Part shown: piece by piece, positions 54,942 to 64,000 of the stretch | Layout: the number at the start of each line of letters is the position of its first letter | Numbering within the stretch: position 1 is the stretch's first letter | Origin: Phyllostachys edulis | Taxonomy: Eukaryota > Streptophyta > Magnoliopsida > Poales > Poaceae | Reading direction: 5' to 3' | DNA length: 64,000 bases | NCBI GenBank assembly: GCA_036346405.1 | Contig: CM070551.1 | Location: 58,980,488 to 59,044,487 of the forward strand | Program-made: the position numbers and the translations under genes | The notes under the pieces: generated by a model | Told to the model about the DNA's origin: nothing | Database searches by the model: none | What the model saw: only the letters and a program-made list of their open reading frames with translations

Positions 54942-56619
54942 GAACACATTGGCAATTTCCCACAAATGCAAAGTTTGAGGTTTGAAAAAGTAAAAACTCG
55001 ACGTTTTCGCTTAAAGGCACAACTTGGTCCAAATGCAAGAAAAAGCAAAGGAAATGACCAAGCTGACTCCAGAATAGTATCAGCAAGTGAGATACGGCAA
55101 AAGAAGGCAAGAAAGCTTCATTTTCCAGAAACGGGTCAAAATCTCACTTAAGGTCCATATGAAAGAACAATTGTTCGATATGACCTTTTATCATTGTGAG
55201 GATCAAGAATTGCAATTCAAGTTCCGAAGTAGCAATAAATCCATAGGAATGCAAATAAGGAACTCCCCCTCACTATGATCCTCAAAATTCAGAAAATTTC
55301 AAATTTTCCATTTTTCTCCAAGTAACTTCCCCTTTTTCATAACTCCCTTTTTTTTTATTTTTCAACCATCTTCTCCCCTTTGACAATGGAATCATCAAGA
55401 AATCACGCCTTCCTCTCGTCCAGAGATGACAAATGCAGAATGAGGAAAAAACATAAAAAGGAGCATGCATGAAATGCAATGGAGTGGCTTCAATTTTTTT
55501 GTATTTTTCAATTGTTGAGTACAAGAAGCTTTGGAGATTACCCAAAAGAACAAGTTAGCATTTCTAAAGTTGCACAAACAACATATCAAGCCTAATAAAT
55601 AGCTAGCAAGATCATGATAAAACATATATAACGAAGCTAAGCAAGAAGGCTCAATATAAAGCAACGAATTTTAGCATTTTAAGCAAAGCTTCAAATCTAA
55701 CAAGTTCATCAACAGTGATCCTAAAATGATACTGGCCATGTCAAAATGTCAAAGTTGGATCAAAAAGCTAACAAAGACCACATTAAGAGACAAATAGGTC
55801 CTGAATTGAATCATTTTTCTCAAATGCCCATTTTCAACTATTTTTCATTTGCAATAAATATTCAAGTTGATAAGAGGTCTATCTTAGTGAAGAAGATCCT
55901 GGACTAGGAGCCATCCACAATCTCTTCCTAATGTTCAACCAATTTGACAATTTGCATTTTTAGCATTGTGCTAGATCTCAAGCCTCACTACGACCATCCC
56001 AAGCAACAAAAGCTTAAGAAAGTGGTCTAGGTCATCCAAAACTCCCCCTGAGTTCATGCCTAGTGCAATGGCAAGCAGTCTCATGAGAAAGAATTGGTGA
56101 GATCAATTCTTTCGCACAAAAGAGATCATCATTTTTTATTTTGCACAAGAGCAGTTTTAGATTCACAAGAACACAAGAAGCTCAAGTAATGATCAAAGCT
56201 AGATTCAAGAGCTAACAAAGCAATTTTGACAGGGCCAATGTCATAAAAGGAGTACTAATTGCGCAACTGGCTAAACAATTCACAAATTGCTAATTTCTTA
56301 GTTCAAATTGTTTTTCAAGTTCTAGCTCATACAGCAAAGACTTAGCTACACATGTGAAAGCATGATAATTCTAGCAAGTCAAAGAACTAGACATGGCATT
56401 GAGCAAGAATTTGAAACACTAAAGCTCCAAAGGGTAATAAGCAAAGCTTCATCAATTTTAAAAGATAAGTAGAAAAGCTTATATTACAATGCATCTTTTT
56501 GGATTTTTCATATGAATGCAATATGATACAATGAGATGCAAGAAAAAAACTTAAAAAGCCTAAAAAGCCTAAAAAGATCAAACAGAACAAGAAAAGAATA
56601 GAAAAGATCCAACTCCCCC
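54942..56619 (-). other. Spacer between pol and 3' LTR of SIRE-type element
   Basis: About 1.7 kb, A-rich on the plus strand. Some SIRE elements carry an envelope-like ORF here. I see only short unrelated frames (for example 56387-56623 and 55395-55664) with no conserved content, so none is called. Confidence 0.6.
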
Positions 56620-57543
56620 TCAAACCAACCCATAGGGATAAATTACCCCTAACTCGCTTCTCAAGGTGGCAAACCTTGTTGGGTCTAAAGGCTTGGTGAG
56701 GATATCAGCCAATTGAGCCTCGGACTCCACAAAATGCAGCACAATATCACCCTTCTCGACATGATCTCTAAGGAAGTGATAGCGAATGTCTATGTGCTTA
56801 GTCCTAGAATGTTGCACTGGGTTTTTAGCAATGTTAATGGCAGAAGTGTTATCACAGAAAAGAGGAACACTTGCAAATTCTAACCCAAAATCCTTAAGAG
56901 TGGAGACCATCCACAAAATCTGACTACAACAACTAGCAGCAGCAACATATTCAGCTTCAGCAGTGGATTGTGCAACAGAAGACTGCTTCCTAGAAGACCA
57001 AGATACAAGTGAAGTGCCTAGGAAGTGACAAGTGCCAGAGGTACTCTTCCTATCAAGCCGACAGCCCGCAAAATCAGAATCAGAGAACCCTCGAATGGAC
57101 AAAGATGAAGAACATGAATACCATATGCCAAATTGGAGGGTAGAGTGTAAATACCTGAATATGCGTTTAACGGCTTGGCGATGGGAAGCCCTCGGAGATG
57201 CCTGAAACCTCGCGCAGAGGCAGACCGTGAAGTGGATGTCCGGTCTTGAGGCCATCAGATATAGAAGGGAACCGATCATGCTGCGGTAATCGCGTTGATC
57301 CACGGCTTCTCCTTCCTCATCTGGATCCAAAACAGTCGAAGTTGCCATGGGAGTGGAGATCGGCTTGCAGTCACCCATATCAAAACGTTTGAGCAGATCC
57401 TTCGTGTACTTCGTCTGATGGATGAAAATACCTTCCTTGCATTGCTTGATTTGAAGCCCCAGAAAGTAGTTGAGCTCGCCCATCATACTCATCTCAAATT
57501 CCCTGGACATGGTCTCAGAAAAACTGGAAACAAGAGCATTAGA
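56620..57543 (-). CDS. pol: SIRE RT C-terminal part and RNase H
   Basis: Open for 296 codons from 57510: M-G-E-L-N-Y-F-L-G-L-Q-I, the K-Y-T-K-D-L-L-K-R-F connection and G-S-L-L-Y-L-M-A-S-R-P-D. RNase H has D-S-D-F-A-G-C, then D-R-K-S-T-S-G, A-E-A-E-Y-V-A-A and F-C-D-N-T-S-A. The stop near 56620 after G-V-I-Y-P-Y lies where copia pol usually ends (L-A-D-I-L-T-K-P-L close to the end). It is separated from the main RT only by one TAG at about 57546. Confidence 0.88.
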   Translation of the reverse strand, partial: SNALVSSFSETMSREFEMSMMGELNYFLGLQIKQCKEGIFIHQTKYTKDLLKRFDMGDCKPISTPMATSTVLDPDEEGEAVDQRDYRSMIGSLLYLMASRPDIHFTVCLCARFQASPRASHRQAVKRIFRYLHSTLQFGIWYSCSSSLSIRGFSDSDFAGCRLDRKSTSGTCHFLGTSLVSWSSRKQSSVAQSTAEAEYVAAASCCSQILWMVSTLKDFGLEFASVPLFCDNTSAINIAKNPVQHSRTKHIDIRYHFLRDHVEKGDIVLHFVESEAQLADILTKPLDPTRFATLRSELGVIYPYGLV

Positions 57544-58392
57544 CTAACCACCAAAGATAATATCATCAACATAAATCTGAACAAGCAGGAAGTCATTGCC
57601 ATGCCTAAGAATGAATAGAGTCTTATCAACTATTCCCATTTTAAAATCATTCTTAAGCAGAAAGGTCTTAAGTCTATCATACCAGGCTCTAGGGGCTTGC
57701 TTAAGACCATACAAGGCTTTGGAAAGCTTAAAAACACGATCAGGGTACTTGGGATCCTCAAAGCCAGGGGGTTGTCTAACATACACTTCCTCCTCTATAA
57801 AACCATTCAGGAAAGCACTCTTAACATCCATTTGATGCAACCTAAAACCTTTAGATGCAGCAAATGCAAGCAAGATGCGAATGGATTCTAATCTAGCAAC
57901 AAGAGCGAAGGTTTCATCAAAATCTAACCCCTCAACCTGGCTAAAACCCTGAGCTACCAGCCTTGCCTTGTTTCTAACCACAGAACCATCCTCATTTTGT
58001 TTATTTTTAAACACCCAACGGGTGCCAATTACATTATGACCACTAGGAAGTTCTACAAGGTTCCAGACTTTATTTCTTTCAAAATTCTCTAACTCCTCAT
58101 GCATGGCATTGACCCAACTAGTATCACATAAAGCATGTGATATATCTTTGGGTTCAAAAGAAGCTACAAACGCAGAGTGAGAAAAAAGACTCGGATCATG
58201 ATACCTGGAGCGAGTAACTCGCTCATGGAGATTACCGATCATCGATCCGAGGGTGTTGCTTCGGATGTGCAAAGGAGCGCTGGGGAGATAGTATCTCCTC
58301 AACCTCCGCAGTATCACGATGAAGAAGATGCAGAGAGCCTCAATTGGAGGTGAAGCGATCAGAAGAGTTACGGTGCTTGGGCAGAGCATCAA
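57544..58392 (-). CDS. pol: SIRE reverse transcriptase, main part
   Basis: An open 282-codon stretch. W-V-F-K-N-K-Q-N-E-D-G, A-R-L-V-A-Q-G-F-S-Q, L-H-Q-M-D-V-K-S-A-F-L-N-G, Y-G-L-K-Q-A-P-R-A-W-Y and the catalytic Y-V-D-D near 57555 are all present. A single in-frame TAG right after I-I-F-G-G separates it from the rest. The part before about 58250 is a poorly conserved linker with frame changes. Confidence 0.88.
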   Translation of the reverse strand: MMLCPSTVTLLIASPPIEALCIFFIVILRRLRRYYLPSAPLHIRSNTLGSMIGNLHERVTRSRYHDPSLFSHSAFVASFEPKDISHALCDTSWVNAMHEELENFERNKVWNLVELPSGHNVIGTRWVFKNKQNEDGSVVRNKARLVAQGFSQVEGLDFDETFALVARLESIRILLAFAASKGFRLHQMDVKSAFLNGFIEEEVYVRQPPGFEDPKYPDRVFKLSKALYGLKQAPRAWYDRLKTFLLKNDFKMGIVDKTLFILRHGNDFLLVQIYVDDIIFGG

Positions 58393-58479
58393 GAAGGTGG
58401 GAGAGCGATATCAAGATCATCCTCTTCTTCTTCAACAAAAATACTCTCTGTCACCTGTAAGTCACCTGAAACATCGGAT

Positions 58480-59797
58480 CTAGCTCGTGGCTAGTCTCAT
58501 CAAAAGTGACATTGCATGTCTCTGGATAATGTTAGTCTCAACATTAAAAACCCGAAACCCTCGAATGAGCGGGATAACCCGAAATAAGCCATCACAAGTC
58601 CTTGATTCAAATTTATCTAGGTTCCTGTCTTGAGAATAAAACACTTTGATCCAAAAACCGAAAGTCACGAAATGAGGGTTTTCATAAAACGAAGCTCATA
58701 AGAAGTCTTGCCCAAAGACGGTCTCAGAAAGACACGATTTGAAATATGGCAAGCTGTAGCAATAGCTTCGGCCCAAAACCTCCTCGGTATGCTATACTCA
58801 TCTAGCATCGTCCTAGCCATCGCGACTAAGGTCCTGTTCTTCCTTTCCACAACGCCATTCTGTTGAGGGACGTGTGGAGAAGAGAACTGATGCTCAATTC
58901 CGCGCTCAGCACAAAAAGAGGCAAAAGAGGCATTCTTGAATTCCGTGCCATTGTCATCATGATCGCTCTCAAGGCACCAGGAAGTTCAGAAGCCAAACGA
59001 AGAACAAGATCATGATAATGATCAAAAACCTCACCCTTCGAAGCAAGAAAGAACACCCAAGAATATCTCGAAAAATCATCGACTATGACAAGAATGTACC
59101 AATTGCCACCGACTGACCGAACCCTAGCAGGACCAACAGTATCCATATGAAGCAACCGTCCCGGTCCGTCGGTCATGACCATAGTCAATGAAGGGTGTGG
59201 GCGGCAACTTGCTTGCCATACTGCGAGCGCTATACTGACATCCTTGACAGCTTTGAGTTTAGGCAAACCTCTCATGAGATCAAGGCCGCTAACTCGTGTC
59301 AGATGATCAAAACCAATGTGCCCCAAACGTCGGTGCCAAAGCCAGAAATCAGAAGAAGACGATGAAATCAAGCACTTAAGAGAACCAGCAAGAGATTCAG
59401 AAAAATCAGCTCCAAAGATCCTAGCAATTCTAGTAATTCCAAAAACAAGCTCACCAGCTGAATCAAGCACCCGACAAGCATTCTTCTTAAAACTAGTCTC
59501 ATATCCATCATCAAGAAGTTGAGAGACAGAAAGTAGGTTAAACCTTAGCTTGTCCACAAGGGCGACGTCTTTGAGAATGAACTTGTCGTTCACCCTGATC
59601 GATCCCGTTCCTTTAATCCGCCCTTGTCTATCATCTCCAAAGGTGATGAAGTCATCACCTGTTGACCGCGTGAAAGAGGTGAACCATCTTGAGTCTCCAA
59701 ATATGTGGCGTGAATGTATGAGTCGATTTAACCACGTGTCATTCCTCTTTCCGCGGTAATCCTGAAAATCAAGGCACAGAAGAACGATGTGTCTCAA
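58480..59797 (-). pseudogene. pol: SIRE protease end, pre-integrase and integrase
   Basis: The main open stretch is 59797-58826. The protease D-S-G context near 59730 is not readable because of altered bases. The pre-integrase segment (N-L-L-S-V-S-Q-L-L-D, then W-H-R-R-L-G-H-I) follows. The CxxC of the zinc finger is damaged. The core has H-M-D-T-V-G-P with the first Asp and V-D-D-F-S-R-Y-S-W-V-F. The second Asp region is frameshifted. The last catalytic part, E-R-K-N-R-T-L-V-A-M-A-R, is in another frame at 58850-58665, and the domain tails off to 58480. Confidence 0.82.
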
Positions 59798-62069
59798 TAC
59801 TGGAGTTAGTTAAACATGACTTGGGAACCCAGTACTGAGACACACGTCTGCAAGAAGTATGCAGAGCAGAAGTATTGTCCTTGATCCTAAAAGAGTTTCT
59901 GTTTTGAGCAATGGTTACTCTAACATGAGAGTTATCCTGTCTAGAAGTATGATGATGAACATGTGAAGTAAATCCTAAACCAGGTTTGTTATTTTTCAGA
60001 TTACCATGTCTCAAAAAAACTTTAGGTTGATAAGTTGAAATTCTAGCAAAATTTTTCTTATCATTCTTCAACCTACGCCAACAGAACTTCAATTAAATGC
60101 CCATTCTTTTTGCAATAGGTGCAATGGTATTTGGTACCACTGGGAGAAGCACCTTTTGACTGAACAGATGATTGGGCAAAACCTGCAGATTTGAAAATGA
60201 TCTTTGCAGGTTGGGTATCGAATTCAACTAAGCCATCTCTCAAAATTTGAATGCCTTTTGATTTATCCTGGGCAAAGTTGTATCCTAACCCTTGATTCTT
60301 ATAAGGAGTCTTTGACTTGTCAAGGATCATGTTTAACTGTTTCTCGCCTTTAGAAAATTTTTCTAATGAATCATTAAGATAAGCAATTTCCTTTCTAAGG
60401 TTAACACATGACTCACAAGTTTTGGCTTTGACAATTTTGGACTGTTTCTCCTTATAGACAGCAAGCTCAAGCTTAAGGGCTTCACATGAAGCACAGTTGG
60501 AAGAATTTATTCTATCCTCAAGCTTGGCATATTTAGCTCTAGCTGCTTCTAAGATATCCTTAATTTCACGTTCATGTTCTAAGCAAGCAGAGCACGGACT
60601 AGATGCAATAGAACTCAAAGCCATCAACTTATTTGAATCTAAGCATTTAACACAGGGAGCAGATTTGACTTTACTTAGCTCAGTTCTAGCAGTTTCAAGT
60701 TGATGTATGACAGTATCATGAGCAGTTTGTGATTTAGTCAATTCAGAATGCAAGGCAAAGCAAGATGAACATTCATCAACATCAAGATCCTTAGCTTTCA
60801 CAAGTTCTAATTTTAAATCATTTATTTGTGAATCTAAGTTCATATTTTTATCCATGACGAAAGCTAAAGCCTTATCCTGATTCATTAGTTGATCAAACAA
60901 AGTGTCACATCTAATTAAGAGGGCATCATAGGATGGAGTTACCTCACTGGAGTCATCGGCGTCGACAGAGTCTGCCATGAAGCACATGCCGGTGAAGTCT
61001 TTGACCTTACCTTTGTTCTTGTCTTGAGGAAGCTCCTCCTCTTTGTCCTCCTCGCTCCCGGAGTCCACATCGCTCATGGATTGTTCTTCAAAAGCGGCAA
61101 AGACCCGGTGAACAGCCTTCTTAAGCTTGGCAACATCAAACTTGGACTTGTATCCTTGAGGTTTCTTCCAAGCTGGCTTTTCTTCCTTGTGGTTGCTCTT
61201 GCCTTTCAGCTTAGGGCAATTTGCCCGGATATGATAGAGCTCTCCACATTCATAACAAGTCACAGGGCCGCCTCTCTTCCTGTTTCTCACATTGTTATAG
61301 GCACGTGTGACCTTTTTAATTATGAGAGCCAACTCTGGCTCAGGAAGACTCTCAAGCTCTTCTTCATGAATAGCAGATAAACACGCAAGAGAAGAAGAAA
61401 CAGAAGAAGACTCAAAAGACCCATCAGAAGCTCTCTTGAGCGGGTCTGCTACCAAGGCCATATTTTCCTTCTTAGAATGATTACCCCTCTGGATCTCATG
61501 AGTCTTGAGCTTGCTATAGAGCAGCTCCAAAGTCAGATCAGAGAGGTTAACGTTCTCCTCAATGGCAGTAGCCTTTATCTCCCACTCCTTGGTGTTGATT
61601 GCAGCCAAGAGGTGGGTGGCATTTTCAGATTGAGAATATTCAATATTAACAGCTTTCATCTGATTAATCACTTTGTTAAAGCGACTGAAAATGTCATCGA
61701 TGCTCTCTCCAGGACGCATCTCGAATTTGTTGTATACACGCTTATAGAGATTTTGGCGACTTGCTTGATCCGGGACGATCCTCATGGTAAGTTTCGAGGT
61801 GTGCCAAATCTCATGTCTTGATGCAAGATTGCAAATCCTATCATACTCTTGCCTACCAAGCCCAAATATAGAAGGTTCTTTGCCTTGTTGTTGTTAGCCA
61901 AGAGGGTCAGTGGGCCGTAGAGCAACCGAACCAAAGCGAGCGGGGTTCGAACAACATCCCATATAGCTTGTCCTTCGCTCTCAAGGAAGACTCGCATGCG
62001 ATTCTTCCGATAGGCATAGTCGAGCCCATCGAAGACATGCGGCTTGGTCGAGTACTTATCCATCGCCAA
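59769..62069 (-). pseudogene. gag: SIRE gag, long, with coiled coil and CxxC motifs
   Basis: The N-terminus is at 62069 (M-A-M-D-K-Y-S-T-K-P). A frame change near 61785 is followed by an open 570-codon stretch (61785-60073): the gag core with F-S-R-F-N-K-V-I-N-Q-M, a first knuckle C-Y-E-C-G-E-L-Y-H-I-R-A-N-C, an acidic segment, then about 230 residues of predicted coiled coil carrying five C-x-x-C pairs (CSSC, CVKC, CSAC, CASC, CESC). A second knuckle, C-T-Y-C-K-K-N-G-H, sits at the end where the frame shifts near 60080. The frame 60092-59769 continues towards the protease. Confidence 0.85.
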
Positions 62070-62106
62070 GTTCAGTGACCGGTTAAGATCAAGATTGAAC
62101 TAACCG

Positions 62107-62119
62107 GGCTCTGATACCA
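62107..62119 (-). other. Primer binding site of SIRE-type element
   Basis: The reverse strand reads TGGTATCAGAGCC two bases inside the 5' LTR end, a perfect tRNA-iMet type site. Confidence 0.9.
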
Positions 62120-62340
62120 CTTGTTGGACCGAAAAGGCGACTAGAGGGGGGGTGAATAGGAGCACGCTCACTTTTTCTCAAAAGATGGATTCAAATCGTA
62201 ATTTGCAAATCACTCCAATAGCTATGGAAGCTATGAAGATGAATGCTCAAACGCAGTGGAAGACTTGTAATGAAACCACTCCTAAACCCTCAAAATACAG
62301 CAGCAAACTCCCTGAAGAAATTCTGAAAAATCAGGGCAAA

Positions 62341-62458
62341 AGGTACTACCACTGTTGTAAGTGCGGTACTACCTTTTACGTGCGGTACTACCGTTGTTGT
62401 AAATGCGGTACTACCGCATCGCGGTACTACCGCAGGCAAAAATGCGGTACTACCTTTT
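62341..62458. repeat. GGTACTACCGC cluster 1, 5' LTR
   Basis: Six to seven copies of a (G)CGGTACTACC motif. The stretch near 62405-62433 holds back-to-back palindromic copies (GGTACTACCGCATCGCGGTA). Confidence 0.8.
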
Positions 62459-63027
62459 GTCCTGACGATGAACAGAATCAGCCTGAAAACGAAGACGAAA
62501 ATCGACGTAACTTTTAAACCGTGAGGCCAAACTCCACCAAATTTGGAACACACCTTCCTAAGGATATTAGGAACCTATTCCAATCGACGATTGCAACAAA
62601 TCAAAACAGGGTTCCTATCTTTTTCAGTTTGATCGAAGAAGGGTCAAAAACTAGGTCAAACCGAAAAACATGATCTAGCAACTTGCTCGTGGGTGATTGA
62701 TGATCAAGATGATCCTAGATGGGTTCCCACATGTCACAGCAAGCTAAATCACGAAGAGAAACCAATCAAAAACTCGCGGATCAAAGAAATCCCCAAAATC
62801 ACGAAATATAGGGCAAGAACGAAAAGAGACTCAATTTGGGAATCTTGCTTGGATTGATTTCGTGATTGATGTTTGGATTACAGCTACTCCATCAAGGGTA
62901 GCAAAGCTCTAATCAAGAGCACACAATCAATCCTCTCTAGAACCCTAATCTCCACACCTAGCCAAAACAAAACTAGGGTTTCACAAAATAGCAAAAGGGT
63001 TGTAGGAGGTGCAACCACCCCCTCTTC

Positions 63028-63035
63028 TATTTATA
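63028..63035 (-). promoter_or_regulatory. TATA box of SIRE 5' LTR
   Basis: Reverse-strand TATAAATA. This copy would drive the full-length element transcript. Confidence 0.68.
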
Positions 63036-63587
63036 GTGGAGACTTAGACCTTCTAGAGAAACTAACCATAATGGGCCCCCGTTAAGCCCACACACAAACG
63101 GGTCACATACGCACTCCTTTTAAAGCGTCGTCTTCATCTGCGCGAAGCACTCGCTTGCTTCGCCACGTGTAGGTTGATCAACGGCTCTCATCATGTCGGC
63201 AAGTCTCTCCCATCCGGCTCCCACCAGAACCACCATGGCACTTGCACCGACCCCCGCGCCGCTTGATCCAACCAGTCGCACCGAACTGCCCGTTCGGTCA
63301 CCATTGTCCATTCGTACACGCTTGACTCCATTGACCTCACCCGCATCCCGATCGTTCGGACCTCGGCTCTCCAAGCCTAGTCCCGATCATCCTCGCCGCT
63401 GACTGTCGTTGGCCTCCAAGCTACCTGCACACCAATAGACAAAGAAATCGAATCCGGGAACAAGTTCTTCACAACTTGACCCACGTTAGTCAAAACATGC
63501 ATCATGCAACACATATGCCATGAAACCCATGAACTTGACCTAACCCATAACCATTTTACCAAGATGGCCCAACTTGAAAATGCAATC

Positions 63588-63997
63588 GGTACTACCATTG
63601 TGTTAAGGCCGTACTACCGATCAAGCGTAGTAATCAAGACCCATAATCGCGATCGTATCGCTCCTTAAGGAAATTCAAAACTTCCCAAAAACACCTGTTC
63701 TGGAAAAACCATACCGCTCACACGCGGTCGTTCCGTCATGCGGTACTACCGGCAACCATAGCGCGGTACTACCGCTCCTCGAGAAATCCAAAACACAAGT
63801 TACACTCGTTCTGGAAAAACCATACCGCTCACACGCGGTCGTTCCGTCATGCGGTACTACCGGCAACCATAGCGCGGTACTACCGCTCTTCGAGAAATCC
63901 AAAACACAAGTTACACTCGTTCTGGAAAAACCATACCGCTTTGCTTGCGGTAATACCGCCCAGCGGTACTACCGCCAAACACAAGCCGGTACTATCA
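63588..63997. repeat. GGTACTACCGC palindrome array, 5' LTR
   Basis: Same array as 54351-54800, with some units altered near 63595-63660 (for example TACCGATCAAGCGTAGTA where the other LTR has intact palindromes). It runs to the window end. Confidence 0.8.
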
Positions 63998-64000
63998 AGA

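Larger units (their letters stand above)
52890..64000 (-). mobile_element. SIRE/Maximus-type Ty1/copia retrotransposon
   Basis: Minus strand: 3' LTR 52890-54927, polypurine tract, 1.7-kb spacer, pol, gag, primer site, 5' LTR from 62122 to beyond the window. Domain order gag, protease, integrase, RT, RNase H defines copia. A long Gag with two knuckles and a coiled coil, about 2-kb LTRs and a long spacer after pol fit the SIRE/Maximus lineage. It is nested in D. LTRs are very similar, so it is among the youngest insertions. The right target duplication is out of view. Confidence 0.92.
62122..64000 (-). repeat. 5' LTR of SIRE-type element, cut by the window end
   Basis: 1,879 bp visible of about 2,040. 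Closely matches 52890-54800, with the palindrome clusters (62341-62458; 63588-63997) and a TATA box (63028-63035). Differences from the other LTR are concentrated in CAG/CTG and GC-rich motifs. Confidence 0.92.

Noticed and set aside
54942..56619. Envelope-like ORF after SIRE pol
   Set aside because: Only short frames with no membrane or coiled-coil pattern shared between them; the region is too A-rich and broken to support a gene.

Overview
The window is a plant nuclear repeat block, almost certainly from a grass. Every recognisable gene belongs to an LTR retrotransposon, and I found no host gene, rRNA, tRNA or CRISPR. Grass origin is inferred from the combination of very long-LTR Tekay/Del-type chromoviruses, a Tat-lineage gypsy element with an extra archaeal-type RNase H and an antisense accessory gene, and a SIRE/Maximus-type copia element. 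The species cannot be read from the sequence.

Layout, left to right. (1) 1-4343: the 5' part of a Tat element on the minus strand, inserted in the reverse transcriptase of Tekay element A1. (2) 4344-7499: the rest of A1 pol and the start of its 3' LTR, cut by a 100-N gap at 7500-7599. (3) 7600-16985: Tekay family C (pol end, a 4.4-kb LTR, primer binding site, a stub of gag, then two partial LTRs). (4) 16986-21817: 5' LTR remainder, gag, protease and first half of RT of element A2. (5) 21818-22585: a fragment of another gypsy element. (6) 22586-34575: complete Tat element, minus strand. (7) 34576-38553: second half of A2 pol and the start of its 3' LTR. (8) 38554-50495: Tekay element B, minus strand, with an exact 5-bp target duplication (GGTTG), sitting inside the A2 3' LTR. 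(9) 50501-50853: A2 3' LTR resumes. (10) 50854-52889: LTR of another gypsy element, D. (11) 52890-64000: SIRE-type copia element, minus strand, nested in D and running off the window.

How it fits together. A2 is one element split at codon level by Tat: the reading frame and the 5-bp ATTAC duplication match on both sides. The left 7.5 kb repeats 30184-37760 with the same nested breakpoint and the same premature stops. The repeat unit runs from A LTR to A LTR, as unequal LTR-LTR recombination (or an assembly duplication) would give. Order of events: A, then Tat into A, then the A tandem; C, B and D entered A LTRs; SIRE entered D.

Most interesting points: an intact 193-codon ORF between PBS and gag of B; a 63-69 nt exon-like cassette (AG acceptor, GC-type donor, length always a multiple of three) in the LTRs of three Tekay families; an intron-bearing antisense gene in Tat bracketed by two polypurine-like motifs; a nonamer shared by A LTRs and the A gag linker; palindrome arrays in the SIRE LTRs; and a repeated CAGC/CAAAG discrepancy between copies that looks like a sequencing artefact and makes many frameshifts untrustworthy.
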